A DNA stretch of 64,000 nucleotides from Bordetella genomosp. 9 (GCF_002261425.1 NZ_NEVJ01000003.1:2108001-2172000); one strand, 5' to 3'; numbered from the stretch's first letter, positions 1 to 9,540 are shown. The notes: generated by a model not told the origin, from the sequence alone. Program-made: numbers and translations.

Positions 1-801
1 GGCAGCGCCGACCAGCAGGCGCACGCCCTGGCCAGCTATATGCAGCAATTCGACCAGGCGCAGAGCCGCGGCCAGGGCAATGCCGCGCTGATGGCCATGT
101 TCAAGGACGCCTTCGGCGCCCTGAACAGCAACTACAGCGTGGACCAGAAGCACCTGGCCATGGCGCCGGTCATCCCCCTGAGCGACGCCGACCACGCCAT
201 GCTGTCGGGCCTGGCCGATTTCAGCGCCTCCGTGCAGGCGCCCGATTCATCGCCCAATCCCATGCGGCCGGAGGAGCACGACGCCTTCTCCTACCAGGTA
301 TCGCAGCAGACCAAGATCCAGGGCAGCGGCGCCAACGATCGGGCCATCGAACAGACGCAGCAATCGCACCTGAGCGCCAGCTACCATCAATCGCTCTACC
401 CCGACACGCCCCTGAACCTGACCGGCGACAAGTTCTCGCAGAATTACTACTACTACAAGGTGGACGACACGGCCAGCAGCGTGGCCAGCATCGCCTACAA
501 GGACGGCCGCCTGACCAAGGCATCGCTGACGCAGACCGCCAGCCAGAACATGGACGTCAGCAAATACGTGGCCGGCGAACTGCAGGAGCGCCTGAATACG
601 CCGTCGTCGGTGTCGCGCAGCTGGGACATGCTGCACCTGATCCAGGCCAGCATGCCCAAGGACGACGGCTCGGCCACCGAGCAGGACCGCGCCAACTGGC
701 GCAATACCTTGTCGAACATCAACAGCCTGGTGGTCCTGAAGTCCGACCCGTCGCAGCTGCGCAGCGCCCAGCTGGCCGGCGCCAAGGAAACCGCCAGCTG
801 A
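1..801 (+). CDS. Hypothetical protein, C-terminal part (5' end outside window)
   Basis: The frame is open from base 1, so the start lies outside the window; about 266 residues are visible, ending at the TGA at 799-801. I recognise no family. The visible part is hydrophilic, rich in Ser, Gln and Asp, has no membrane segment, and carries a Tyr-rich patch (NYYYYKVDD) near its middle. The C-terminal third looks helical. There is no hairpin-plus-T-run immediately downstream, and the next object is a decayed gene. A polar, Ser/Gln-rich, cysteine-free protein of this kind could be secreted or surface-associated, but nothing seen proves it. That it is a real gene is well supported by codon use; its role is unknown. 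Confidence 0.75.
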   Translation, partial: GSADQQAHALASYMQQFDQAQSRGQGNAALMAMFKDAFGALNSNYSVDQKHLAMAPVIPLSDADHAMLSGLADFSASVQAPDSSPNPMRPEEHDAFSYQVSQQTKIQGSGANDRAIEQTQQSHLSASYHQSLYPDTPLNLTGDKFSQNYYYYKVDDTASSVASIAYKDGRLTKASLTQTASQNMDVSKYVAGELQERLNTPSSVSRSWDMLHLIQASMPKDDGSATEQDRANWRNTLSNINSLVVLKSDPSQLRSAQLAGAKETAS

Positions 802-880
802 AGCCCCGTTCGGGAGACAACCGCGTGGTCAATGTGACCCACCCGATGCTCGCATTCGCACGAAGGCATCGGACCACGCA

Positions 881-1643
881 ATGGACTCTCATCGAAGCAA
901 TAATTTCGACGCGCTACGCGACTTCGTCGCGAAGCGCATCCGCCGCATCTATCCCGCGTACGCCTGCGCCGTCCTGCTTTGCCTGGCCATAGGCGCCGGC
1001 ATGACCGATCTTTCGCCCGCCGAGTTCTGGCGCTCGCCAGCGACCTGGCACTATCTCTCGGCCACCTTTCACGCCTTGCCCTCGGCCCTCGTGCTGACCG
1101 CGGCCAGCATCACATGGGTATACGTTTTCCTGAACCAGGTCGGTTCGCCGGTGATCGCGCGCCAGTTCCCGGGACAGCTGTCGTTCTTCGTACCGGGATC
1201 GCTCTACGCCAGCGACCCGCGCATCCTCCGCAGATCCGGATCTCTCGCGCCGGTGTCGGCCATCACATTTTGGTACGCCTGGCACCGGATGGGACGTGCT
1301 CGTACAACCGGTTTTCTATGGGAGCCTGACGATATTCCTGGCAACCAGCGGCCGCGTCCACCTGCCCGCCGGCCGGTACGGCGACCCGTCGTACGGGATC
1401 CATCTCTACCGCTTCCCCATCATCCAGGCGCTGTTGGCGCTAGGCTGGTCCGCTCATCCATGGTGGGGGCTGGCGGCGGCCGCCGCCCTGACGGGATCCG
1501 CCGCATACCTGTCCTGGCACCTGCTGGAACGTCCTCTACTGGCTCGCCCGGTGCTCTTCCGCACGAATTTATTGCTTGACGGCCAGGGGCGCTGCCTTCA
1601 TAGTGCCCGCAGATCCTCAAGTGCCCTCGATTCCGTTCGGTAG
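881..1643 (+). pseudogene. Decayed acyltransferase-3 (OafA-like) membrane protein
   Basis: Two frames together read as an acyltransferase-3 family protein, an integral membrane O-acyltransferase that modifies surface glycans. Frame 2 (from 881) gives the segment FVAKRIRRIYPAY and then FPGQLSFFVPGSLYA, both typical of the family. The homology then moves to frame 3 from about 1290 (LVQPVFYGSLTIFLA, then YGIHLYRFPIIQ and a final ERPLL). The usual N-terminal segment with the catalytic His is missing, the central 'LWTLKVE' region appears deleted, and a frameshift lies near 1285-1296. An intact member has about 350 residues. The gene is therefore truncated, internally deleted and frameshifted. Its former substrate is unknown. 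Confidence 0.72.
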
Positions 1644-1734
1644 TGTGCGAGCCAAGTAGTGCGCCATCATTGTCCATGTCCTGCCTTGATCATCTATCCC
1701 CTGGACTCATGTCCATCATTTATCAAGGAATTTC

Positions 1735-1938
1735 ATGGAAACCGGTGTCGTCAAGTGGTTCAACTCCGAAAAAGGTTTTGGTTTCATCATGCCTGACTCG
1801 GGCGGCAAGGATCTGTTCGCGCATTTCTCCGAAATCCAGGGTACGGGCCACCGCAACCTGGAAGAAAACCAGCGCGTGAGCTTCGTCTCGGGCCAGGGCG
1901 CCAAGGGCCCCCAAGCCACCAAGATCACCCCGCTGTAA
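1735..1938 (+). CDS. cspA: Cold-shock protein, CspA family
   Basis: A 67-residue single cold-shock domain, the usual length for the family. It binds single-stranded RNA and DNA and melts mRNA secondary structure in the cytoplasm. RNP-1 is seen as KGFGFI (residues 14-19) and RNP-2 as DLFAHF (27-32); the N-terminal [10 protein letters not shown] is standard. The start is supported by AAGGAA eight bases upstream. The gene stands alone between a pseudogene and the convergent capsule operon and has its own terminator at 2025-2050. The long leader typical of cold-inducible members cannot be judged here. Whether it is cold-induced or constitutive is not shown by the sequence. Confidence 0.95.
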   Translation: METGVVKWFNSEKGFGFIMPDSGGKDLFAHFSEIQGTGHRNLEENQRVSFVSGQGAKGPQATKITPL

Positions 1939-2024
1939 GTCTGCACCAGCCGGTGCCTCACCGGCTTCGGACCCGTCCCCGATTTTACGAAGGGATGACG
2001 TTCCGACCAGACTGAACAGAACAG

Positions 2025-2050
2025 ACAGCCCTGCTTGCAGGGCTGTTTGC
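2025..2050 (+). terminator. Rho-independent terminator after cspA
   Basis: A 9-bp perfect stem ACAGCCCTG (2025-2033) / CAGGGCTGT (2038-2046) with a four-base loop, ending in a short T run (2046-2048). It lies 87 bases after the cspA stop and just before the convergent end of the lyase gene (2079). The stem could also act in the opposite direction, although the T run favours the plus strand. Confidence 0.75.
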
Positions 2051-2078
2051 ATTCATGGCTGGCCCTCCCCGGCCATCC

Positions 2079-3287
2079 TTATCGGCAGCCCGAGCCGCTG
2101 CGGGCGGCGATCATCGGCGGGTCCTCTTTCGTATTGCCGGCGAACATGCGTATCTTCCGCGCCACATCCGCCGTGGCCTGCTCGTAGGCGTAGCAATAGG
2201 GCGGGGCGGGCACATCCTCGGGACGATAGTCCTCCAGCACCGGCTTGGCATCGCCCATGTACAGATTGTCCTTCACACGCAGGAATGCCTTGAAATCGCG
2301 CGTATAGGCAAATGCGGCCTTCGACTTCTCGAAATTGCGGCGATCGGATCCCCCGTTGGGCAGCGCGCTCCTCTGCGGCGCGGTCGGGATGTACTTGCAG
2401 TAGTTCACCTTGACGCCTTCGACCGTGGGGAAGAATTCCGGCTCCATGCATTTGCGCTGCGCCACGTTGCTGAACATATTCCCCTCGACCAGGGCGCGGG
2501 CTTCCAGGCTGAAACTCATCCCGTAGAAATCCCAGTTCTCCACCAGGTTGTTGTACAGGTGGAAGGTGCCGAACTGCGCCCGGGGATTACGCTGCACGGT
2601 GTTGAAGAAGTAGTTGTTGTGCAGCGTCACGCGCGCGATCTTGTCCCGCTCGTAGTTGCGGTACAGATCCTTGGATGTGATGTTGTTGAGCAGCATGACC
2701 TTGTCCGAGTCGTGAAACTTCGTCCATGACACCGTGACGTCGGTCGAGCCGTTCTTCACGTTCAGCAGCCGATCCGACATACGCGACAGGTCCATGTGGT
2801 CCACCCAGACGTCCTGGCTGCCGTTGGCCACATTCACCGCCTGCGTCAGCCGGCTGAAACGGCCGTCTATCGTCAGGTGCGTCAGGATCACGTTCCGGCT
2901 GCCGTAAACGCCCAATCCATCGTCGATCAGGGTGACCTGCCGGCCGCGCCCGTCGATCGTCACGTTGGCGGGCACGCGCAGCTGCGACGCCAGCACGATG
3001 GTCATGTCCGAGGCGAAACGTATCCACGTGGCGCCCTGGGCGTGCTGCAAGGCCGCGCGCAGGGTCCCCGGGCCGGCATCCTTGTCCGACGTCACGTCGA
3101 CGAATTTCCCGCCCAGGCCGCCCGTGGCATTGCGCCCATAGCCCTGGCGCTGCTGCAGCAGCGATGCCACCGTGGGGCAGTGCTCATCGGGAATGCGGCA
3201 GGTTTCATCGGCGGCGGCGATGCCGCCGTACGACACGACAAAAGCAACGACGAACGCAACAGCGGAAGCAGATAGCCAGCGCATCAT
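2079..3287 (-). CDS. vexL: Secreted pectate-lyase-like (PL1) enzyme, probable Vi-capsule lyase (VexL-like)
   Basis: A 402-residue parallel beta-helix lyase of the pectate lyase C / PL1 type. The N-terminal signal peptide (MMRWLSAS... ending around GIAAADE) sends it to the periplasm. The calcium-site region reads VWVDHMDLSRMSDRLLNVKN, followed by VSWTKFHDSDK. The catalytic-arginine motif is present as QRNPRAQFGTFHLYNN (family R-x-P-R). The start at 3287 is chosen because GAAGGAG lies six bases upstream; an in-frame ATG at 3302 would overlap the tviC stop. Position at the end of the Vi operon suggests it cuts poly-GalNAcA, as VexL does in an Achromobacter Vi locus (from memory). Substrate is inference; family membership is clear. 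Confidence 0.85.
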   Translation of the reverse strand: MMRWLSASAVAFVVAFVVSYGGIAAADETCRIPDEHCPTVASLLQQRQGYGRNATGGLGGKFVDVTSDKDAGPGTLRAALQHAQGATWIRFASDMTIVLASQLRVPANVTIDGRGRQVTLIDDGLGVYGSRNVILTHLTIDGRFSRLTQAVNVANGSQDVWVDHMDLSRMSDRLLNVKNGSTDVTVSWTKFHDSDKVMLLNNITSKDLYRNYERDKIARVTLHNNYFFNTVQRNPRAQFGTFHLYNNLVENWDFYGMSFSLEARALVEGNMFSNVAQRKCMEPEFFPTVEGVKVNYCKYIPTAPQRSALPNGGSDRRNFEKSKAAFAYTRDFKAFLRVKDNLYMGDAKPVLEDYRPEDVPAPPYCYAYEQATADVARKIRMFAGNTKEDPPMIAARSGSGCR

Positions 3288-3298
3288 CCCGGTCTCCT

Positions 3299-4390
3299 TC
3301 ATGCGTACGCCTGGGCGGTCAGGAAGCCGACATACCACGGCAGCGCCTGCATCATTCCGCGCCGCAGGTCGACCAGCGGTTCATAGCCGATGCCGGCCCG
3401 CCCCTTGGACACGTCGGCCTGCGAATGGCGCACGTCGCCGGCGCGAAAGGGCCGGTACTCGGGCGCGAGTCCGTACTCGAAACCGCGCGACGCCAGTCCG
3501 TCGCGGATGATGCCGAACAGATCGTTGAGCGTGGTGCGGCCGCCGACCGCGACGTTGTACACCTCGCTTGTCTCGGGCGCCTGCCGCAATGCCGCGCGCA
3601 GGTTCGCCTGCACCACATTCCCGATGAAGCAGAAATCACGGCTGGTCTCGCCGTCGCCGTTGATCTGCACGGCCTTGCCCTGGATCATGGACGCGACCCA
3701 TTTCGGGATCACCGCCGCGTACGCACCGTCCGGATCCTGCCGCGGGCCGAACACGTTGAAATAGCGCAGGCCCGTCGAGGCATAGCCATAGGTCCGCGCA
3801 TACACGTCCGCGTAGATCTCGTCCATGAGCTTGGTCGCCGCGTAAGGCGACAAGGGCTTGCCGATCCGGTCCTCGCGTTTCGGCAGGTTGGGCTCGTCGC
3901 CATAGGTCGAGCTGGACGCGGCGTAGACGAAACCGCGGATCGACGCGCGCCGCGCGGCGTCCAGCATGTTCAGGAAGCCCGATACGTTCACCTGGTGCGA
4001 GGTCAGCGGGTCCTTCACCGAACGGGGCACGGAACCCAACGCGGCCTGGTGCAGCACGTAGTCGACGTCCGCGACGGCGCGCTCGCAGGCGGCGATGTCG
4101 CGGATGTCCGCCTCATGCAGCGCGAAGCGCGCCCAGCGGTCCTCGCCGACGTTCCCGCGCACCTCTTCCAGGTTGCGCCGGTGCCCCGTCGAAAAGTTGT
4201 CCAGTCCGCGCACATCCTGGCCGAGCAGCAGCAAGGTCTCCACCAGGTTGGAGCCGATGAAGCCCGCCGCGCCGGTCACGAGCCAGCAGCGCCGCCGCGC
4301 CAGCAGCGCATCGCGCAGGTCGCGCTGGGTGTCATCGAGCAGCCATGGCGGCAGTGTCGTATCGTCGTGCAAATCCGTCGTGTTCATCAT
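3299..4390 (-). CDS. tviC: UDP-N-acetylglucosaminuronate C4-epimerase (TviC)
   Basis: A 363-residue extended short-chain dehydrogenase/reductase that converts UDP-GlcNAcA to UDP-GalNAcA, the donor sugar for Vi polymer. It shows the NAD-binding [10 protein letters not shown] motif (about residue 40), the Ser-rich active-site stretch SSSTYG and the catalytic YAATK (Y-x-x-x-K). Salmonella TviC has about 348 residues. The start is the first ATG of an ATGATG overlapping the vexE stop (ATGA), and its stop overlaps a possible ATG of the next gene, so translation is probably coupled. Placement at the end of the export genes, rather than beside tviB, differs from Salmonella tviBCDE order. Confidence 0.9.
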   Translation of the reverse strand: MMNTTDLHDDTTLPPWLLDDTQRDLRDALLARRRCWLVTGAAGFIGSNLVETLLLLGQDVRGLDNFSTGHRRNLEEVRGNVGEDRWARFALHEADIRDIAACERAVADVDYVLHQAALGSVPRSVKDPLTSHQVNVSGFLNMLDAARRASIRGFVYAASSSTYGDEPNLPKREDRIGKPLSPYAATKLMDEIYADVYARTYGYASTGLRYFNVFGPRQDPDGAYAAVIPKWVASMIQGKAVQINGDGETSRDFCFIGNVVQANLRAALRQAPETSEVYNVAVGGRTTLNDLFGIIRDGLASRGFEYGLAPEYRPFRAGDVRHSQADVSKGRAGIGYEPLVDLRRGMMQALPWYVGFLTAQAYA

Positions 4391-6318
4391 GTCCTCGAGT
4401 CCTGTTGGTCCGCGGAACGATCGGGCGTCCTGACGTGCCGCCAGATGCCGCCGCTCAGGCGCAGGTTTTCCGGCGCGCCCGCCAGATGCTCCCTGAGCCG
4501 TTCGAAATAAGCCTGCCGCCACCGCAGCGCGTACGCCTCGGCATCCTCGCCGGGCGCGGCCTCGGGCAGCATCTCCAGGGTGAAAGCCACCCGTCCGTTT
4601 TCCCAGCGCGGCGCATAGAACACCGACGGCACGCGCAGGCGGTGCGCCATATGGGACGCGAAAGCCGAGTAAGTCACTTCCTGGCCTTCGAAGATCGTGC
4701 GCGGCGCCGCCGGGTTGGCGGCGCCGTCAACGGCGATGCACAGCACATAACCCGACCCGAGCGCCCGCATGCAGGCCTTGGCCACCTGCGCTTCGCTCTG
4801 GTCTGCCGTGGAGATCAAGGCCTCGGCGTAGCTGGTCCGCGCGATATTGGGGGCGGTCGCCAGCCAGCGCGACGGGATGCCCACCAGCTCCAGCGCCATG
4901 AGGCCGGCGTACATGGGTCCCACGTGCGCCGTGGCGACCACGACGCCGCGTCCGGCCGCCAGCAAGGGCGCGAAGAAGCGTTCGCCGCTGTCCAGTTCGC
5001 CGAGCAGCGCCATGGCTTCTTCCACGCGTGCTTCGCGGCACTCGATCCAGTCGAACAGCAGATGATCCACCAGATGGCCCCAGCGCGCCGCGCGCTCCCA
5101 TTGCGCGCGATCCGCGTCCGGCCGGCCGCGCAGCGACCAGGCCCAGTCCAGACGGGCCTGCGGTATCGGCGCGCTGTCGATGCGGTCCTGCAATCCATCC
5201 AACGCTTCCTGGAAGCTGTCGGGCAGCCGCTCGCCACGCCGCGACACGTATTGCTCGAACAAGGCTTCGGCCTCCTCTGTGCGGCCGGCCTGGGATAGCG
5301 CCGCGATCGCCGAACGCTGCCAGAGCAGGTTGTCCGGGGATTTCCTGTGCACGCTCAGGAATTGTTCGGCCGCATCGGCGTACTGCATCGAGTACCGCAG
5401 CGCGCGCGCATAGAGCACCCGCGTCTGGTCCAGGTCCGGCGCCATTTCGACCGCCTGCCGGAGCGGTTCCACCGCAGCCTTGTAGCGCCCGGCCCGCAGC
5501 AATGTCTCGCCGTACAGCGACAGCAGCCTGACGTCGCGCGGCGCGGCGCGCAGGCCAGCCTCGAAGTGGCCGGCCGCGTGCACCCCGCGATCCTCGTCCA
5601 ATCCTCGACGGACGTAGGCAAGCCCGAGATAAGTGCGCAGCACCGGGCTGTCGTGGCCCGCGCCCAACGCCGCCTCGCCGAACCTGATGGCCGCCTCCGT
5701 CCTGCAATCCTCATACAAGGCGCGTACCGCCATCGCCGCCACGCGTTCGTTGGGCGATCGGGCCGCATCCAGAAGCCCCGCCATGCGCGCCGCCGCCGCC
5801 ATGTCGCCATCGCGCAGGCAGGCCAGCATCCAGAAATGCGCTTCGCCCGGCTCGTTCGCCACGGTGTCCATGGTGGCGCGCGCGATCGCGGCCGCTTCGG
5901 CCACGCGCCCCGCCCGCAGGCGCAGCTGGATCCGCGCGGCATGCAGCGATGCATTGTCCGGCTGGATGCCGGCAACCGCGTCGGCCGCGTCGACAGCCCG
6001 CTCCCATTGCTCCGTCCGTCCCAGCAGGCTGGCGAGCAGGCGCCGCTCTTCGACCTGCGACGGATAGGCGGCCACCAGCACGTCCAGCGCGGCGATCGCG
6101 GCTGCGAGCGCGCCTTCGCGCACATAAGGCGACACCAGCAGGCGCCGGACATCGCGGCGGCCGTCCGCGGCCCGCACCAGGCCCGGGTCCAGCGCTCGCA
6201 TCGCGCCGACGGGGTCCGCCGACGCACGAACCTGTCTGATGACGTCGATCAGCCGGGATCCATCGACGGACGCCGCGTCACGCCGTTGCGCGTCTCGATC
6301 AGCCAGGACATCAACCAT
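4387..6318 (-). CDS. vexE: VexE: lipid-anchor acyltransferase of Vi capsule
   Basis: A 643-residue protein close to the length of Salmonella VexE (about 658). Residues roughly 30-370 are TPR-like helical repeats. Residues about 400-640 resemble the LpxL/HtrB lysophospholipid acyltransferase fold, with a His in [14 protein letters not shown] and a VDGAANP segment. In the Vi system VexE is needed for the acylated reducing-end HexNAc that anchors the chain and serves as export signal. It overlaps vexD by eight bases and tviC by four. No transmembrane helix is obvious, so it is presumably cytoplasmic or membrane-peripheral. The function is assigned by family and by position in a complete Vi locus. 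Confidence 0.88.
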   Translation of the reverse strand: MVDVLADRDAQRRDAASVDGSRLIDVIRQVRASADPVGAMRALDPGLVRAADGRRDVRRLLVSPYVREGALAAAIAALDVLVAAYPSQVEERRLLASLLGRTEQWERAVDAADAVAGIQPDNASLHAARIQLRLRAGRVAEAAAIARATMDTVANEPGEAHFWMLACLRDGDMAAAARMAGLLDAARSPNERVAAMAVRALYEDCRTEAAIRFGEAALGAGHDSPVLRTYLGLAYVRRGLDEDRGVHAAGHFEAGLRAAPRDVRLLSLYGETLLRAGRYKAAVEPLRQAVEMAPDLDQTRVLYARALRYSMQYADAAEQFLSVHRKSPDNLLWQRSAIAALSQAGRTEEAEALFEQYVSRRGERLPDSFQEALDGLQDRIDSAPIPQARLDWAWSLRGRPDADRAQWERAARWGHLVDHLLFDWIECREARVEEAMALLGELDSGERFFAPLLAAGRGVVVATAHVGPMYAGLMALELVGIPSRWLATAPNIARTSYAEALISTADQSEAQVAKACMRALGSGYVLCIAVDGAANPAAPRTIFEGQEVTYSAFASHMAHRLRVPSVFYAPRWENGRVAFTLEMLPEAAPGEDAEAYALRWRQAYFERLREHLAGAPENLRLSGGIWRHVRTPDRSADQQDSRT

Positions 6319-7606
6319 GACGCAACCCCCTCAGCAGAGCCAGACCTATACGGGTAATGAACATCAGCACGAAGCCCACGGCCAGGGCTTCCAGCAACAG
6401 GATAGGCATGCGCGGACTGCTGGGACGGTCCGTGGGCACGGGCTGCGCGATGATGGACAGATAGCGCTGCAGGCGCAGGGCGTCCACCATGGCCTGCTGG
6501 TAGGACTGCTGCGCCAGGGTCAGGTTGGAATCGGCGAATACCTGCGCATTGCGCAATCCTTCGTACGACTTCAGCTGCCGCGCCTCGGTATTGCCTTGGC
6601 CGCTCAGGCGATGGCGCAGCGCCACCAACCGCTTCTGCAAGGCGGCGACCTGCAATTCGGCCGGCTTGAGCATGGGATGGTCCTTGTTGCCCAGCGCGCG
6701 GATCTTGTCCAGGTTGATCTGCGCGTTGCTCAACTCGCCTTCGAGCTGGCCGGACAGGTTCAACAGCATCGCCACCGACGCCGTCGGATCGATATTGCCG
6801 TGCGCGGTGCGCCAGGCCGTCAAGGCGTCCCGGGCCTCCAGCGCCTTCTGCTCCGCGCGCCTGACGGACTCCAGGCTGACCTTCAGCTTGTCGGCCACGC
6901 CCTTCTCGTTCAACCGGCTCACGAAATCTTCCGCCAGGTGTATCAGCGCCCTGGAAAGAACGGCGGCGTCTTCGGGCGAAAACGCGCTGACACGCAATAC
7001 GTCGATCTGCTCCAGCACGTTGAAGGAAACCTGGACCGCCGACTGATAGGCCCGGTAGAGCTCGTCCTCGCTCGCGTCTTCCGCCAGCCGGTTGAACGGG
7101 TCCAGGCCGCCATGAGACAGGTAGCGGCGCAGGCCGATGGCCTGGTCCAGCTGGCGCATGCTGTCGCGCGATCGCAGGAAATCGCTGACCGCCCAGCCGT
7201 CCACGAATCCGCCCAGCATGCCCGCCATGTTGCCGGTGGTGAGCAGGTTCGCCGCACCGCCGCCGCCGGATTGCTGCCCGGCGCCGGATTGCACGAAGAA
7301 GCGCGACTCGGCCTCGTAGCGCGGCGTCGCGATGAATAGCACATAGACCAGGGCCAGCGCCACCGGCGCCAGCACGATGAACGCACTGACCAGGCGATCG
7401 CGGCGGCGCGCGCGCAGCACCGCGCGCCGTTCGCGGGCGCGCCGCTCGATCTCCGACCGGGCCTCAGAGACCGAGCTGGCCGTCGCCGAGTCCGCCTCCG
7501 TAGGCGTCTTCGCCCGCGCTTCCGGATTCGCTCCGGGATCGTCGGGGCGGATACTTGCGGATGCACCGGTCGAGGTCGTCTTCGATTCTGAGCGTGCTTC
7601 CTTCAT
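6311..7606 (-). CDS. vexD: VexD: periplasmic polysaccharide co-polymerase/adaptor (KpsE-like)
   Basis: A 431-residue inner-membrane protein of the KpsE/VexD type that links the ABC exporter to the outer-membrane VexA channel. An N-terminal cytoplasmic tail of about 75 residues, rich in Arg and Glu, precedes transmembrane segment one (LVSAFIVLAPVALALVYVLF). A long coiled-coil periplasmic domain follows, and a C-terminal membrane segment (MPILLLEALAVGFVLMFI) closes it. The length matches Salmonella VexD (434). The ATG at 7606 lies 143 bases inside vexC in another frame. I see no later ATG before the membrane helix, so the long overlap appears real, or vexD uses a non-ATG start. Confidence 0.88.
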   Translation of the reverse strand: MKEARSESKTTSTGASASIRPDDPGANPEARAKTPTEADSATASSVSEARSEIERRARERRAVLRARRRDRLVSAFIVLAPVALALVYVLFIATPRYEAESRFFVQSGAGQQSGGGGAANLLTTGNMAGMLGGFVDGWAVSDFLRSRDSMRQLDQAIGLRRYLSHGGLDPFNRLAEDASEDELYRAYQSAVQVSFNVLEQIDVLRVSAFSPEDAAVLSRALIHLAEDFVSRLNEKGVADKLKVSLESVRRAEQKALEARDALTAWRTAHGNIDPTASVAMLLNLSGQLEGELSNAQINLDKIRALGNKDHPMLKPAELQVAALQKRLVALRHRLSGQGNTEARQLKSYEGLRNAQVFADSNLTLAQQSYQQAMVDALRLQRYLSIIAQPVPTDRPSSPRMPILLLEALAVGFVLMFITRIGLALLRGLRHG

Positions 7607-8183
7607 ACACTAAGCCTTTGAAGCAATAGTCCGCCATCTGGTTCTGGCGATAACTGGAAAAAATGAGCGTCCGACCTACCAGGCGCTCCTCGAACAATGC
7701 AAGCCAGAGCCGGGTGAAGCGGCAAGGCTCGAACGGCATCGCCCCCTCGATCACGTAGACGTCGAACGCCGGCGCCAGCGCCAGCGCGAACGAGAATTCC
7801 TGCCTCGCATAAAGCGGCCAGTGCTCCATGGGACTGGACAACCACTTGGGATCGCTGACCAGGTCGGCGACCAGCTCCACGGTGTCGTCGGCATCGATTT
7901 CGTACATCTCCGATACGAACTCGATCATGCTCAGGCCGTTGGCCTTGCCGCGGATGAAGCCCTGCCGGCCGATCGCCCAGGACACGCTGCCGTCGTGCCT
8001 GACGAAGCCATGGCGCGGCGGACGCAGGCGGCACAGCACGTCGATGATCTGCCGATGCAGCTCGGGCGTGGGCGACAGCAGCGCATAGCGCCCCACCGGC
8101 AGATCGAGATCGACGCCGGCCAGCAGCGTCTGCCGGCTGCCGAATGCATAGGGTTCGTCGGTGACGCCGTTCAGATGGATCAT
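7464..8183 (-). CDS. vexC: VexC: ABC-exporter ATPase with degenerate Walker A
   Basis: A 239-residue nucleotide-binding subunit by size, position and overall layout (KpsT/VexC family, about 231 residues in Salmonella). The usual P-loop GxxGxGKST should follow the strand GVDLDLPVGRYALL, but the sequence there reads SPTPELHRQ, with no Lys-Ser/Thr. The signature LSSGM/LSGGQ region is YARQEFSFALALA, and the Walker B region is FDVYVIEGAM without the usual Asp-Glu pair. None of the three frames restores a P-loop. The C-terminal tail of about 33 residues is encoded in the overlap with vexD. Either the ATPase is inactive or it uses a highly altered site. Family call is by synteny and residual similarity. 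Confidence 0.8.
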   Translation of the reverse strand: MIHLNGVTDEPYAFGSRQTLLAGVDLDLPVGRYALLSPTPELHRQIIDVLCRLRPPRHGFVRHDGSVSWAIGRQGFIRGKANGLSMIEFVSEMYEIDADDTVELVADLVSDPKWLSSPMEHWPLYARQEFSFALALAPAFDVYVIEGAMPFEPCRFTRLWLALFEERLVGRTLIFSSYRQNQMADYCFKGLVYEGSTLRIEDDLDRCIRKYPPRRSRSESGSAGEDAYGGGLGDGQLGL

Positions 8184-8192
8184 CGCGGCGCC

Positions 8193-9539
8193 TCACATCG
8201 GCTGCACATTGCTGCGGGCCAGGCGCTCGGCCGCCAGCGCGGTCACCGCCAGGAACACGAGCGCGGTCAGGAAATAGCTCAAGCTGGCATCCTGGGACTT
8301 GTAGCTGTTGAAGTACGCCGACCGCAGCAGCTGCATGCCGTGCGCGAAGGGCGACCAGAGAAAATAGGGTTTCAACTGCTCCGGCAATTGCTCCGATACG
8401 AAAAAAACCGCCGAGAAAATCTGCAGGAAGCGCTCGATGACCGGCGCCAGCCGCAGGAAAAAATGCCAGGCGGTGGCGATGGCGCCGAACAGGACCCCGA
8501 CGGACGCGCCGCCCACGGCCATCAGCACTACGAACAGCAGGAAGCCCGACCAGCTCGCCGGCAGGGTGATCCAGCCTATCGTGCTGCCCGCGCCGATCAG
8601 CACGGCGAACACCACCACATACACCGAGACATAGATGAGCGCCTGCACCACCGCCCCCATCAGCGGCGTCACGCCCTGGAAGTTCAGCATGCCGCGCGCC
8701 GACACATAGCTGGTGCTGCTGCGGAAGATGATCTGGCGGAACATGATCCAGGTCGTCGCCCCCAGCAGCGAGAAAGTCGGCACATCCATGCCCAGGATGT
8801 AATGGGTTCCCATCAGGAAATACAGCGACGAAATCAGCGTCAGCAGCACCACCGGGCCGACCAGCGCCCACAGCAGGGCGATCCGGCTCTCTCCATGCAT
8901 CACGCGCAGCTGATAGACGAACATCGGCAACAGCGTGCGCAGCCGCGGCCGCCCCTGGTCGACGTCGCGGCCGCGGGGCGCGCCGTGCAGGTCGCGCAGG
9001 CGTTCACGCAGGATCGCCAGGTCGAGCGCCTCGTCCTCGGGCAGCTCGATCCGCAGCGGGATATCGTTGCGCGAGGCATGGCGGCGCGCGCTCTGCGCCT
9101 CGTCCTGCAGCCGCCGCCGTTCACGGCGCTCATGCGCCTGGCCCAGCCGTTCGTCTTCCGCCGCCAGCCTGGCCGGCATGTATCCCGGCGCGAACACATC
9201 GGCGCCCGCGCGGATGTCCAGTTCCAGCAGGCGCACCATGATGCGCAGCCGGCGCCGCGGAAAATCCGCCGACGTATCGGCGTAGCCGTTGCGCTCGATC
9301 TCCGCGTCGAGCTCGGCCTGCACGGCCTCGTACACCGCCCGCCGCGCCGCCACGCTGTCATGCCGCTGGCCGCGCAGACGCGCGACCAGCCGGGTCAGCA
9401 CCGACGCCGGCGATATGCTGGCGTCGGACAACGCGGCCAGGTCCAGGCGCCATGCCGCGATGCCCGCCCCTACCGTATAGCCGCGATCCTGCCGGCGCGC
9501 GCGCCAGTCCTTGATGCGATCCTCATTGCTCGTCGACAC
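8193..9539 (-). CDS. vexB: VexB: ABC-2 type exporter permease with N-terminal extension
   Basis: A 448-residue protein. Residues about 195-448 form an ABC-2 type permease with about six membrane helices (for example LLWALVGPVVLLTLISSLYF and ALIYVSVYVVVFAVLIGAG), like KpsM/VexB (about 260 residues). The first 190 residues are an extra hydrophilic, Arg- and Glu-rich cytoplasmic region with coiled-coil character, absent from Salmonella VexB. The start is GTG, one base after the vexA stop (TAG-C-GTG), which fits translational coupling; no better ATG lies near. With VexC it should move the lipid-linked Vi chain across the inner membrane. What the extension binds is unknown; a regulatory or docking role is only a guess. 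Confidence 0.88.
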   Translation of the reverse strand: MSTSNEDRIKDWRARRQDRGYTVGAGIAAWRLDLAALSDASISPASVLTRLVARLRGQRHDSVAARRAVYEAVQAELDAEIERNGYADTSADFPRRRLRIMVRLLELDIRAGADVFAPGYMPARLAAEDERLGQAHERRERRRLQDEAQSARRHASRNDIPLRIELPEDEALDLAILRERLRDLHGAPRGRDVDQGRPRLRTLLPMFVYQLRVMHGESRIALLWALVGPVVLLTLISSLYFLMGTHYILGMDVPTFSLLGATTWIMFRQIIFRSSTSYVSARGMLNFQGVTPLMGAVVQALIYVSVYVVVFAVLIGAGSTIGWITLPASWSGFLLFVVLMAVGGASVGVLFGAIATAWHFFLRLAPVIERFLQIFSAVFFVSEQLPEQLKPYFLWSPFAHGMQLLRSAYFNSYKSQDASLSYFLTALVFLAVTALAAERLARSNVQPM

Positions 9540-9540
9540 G

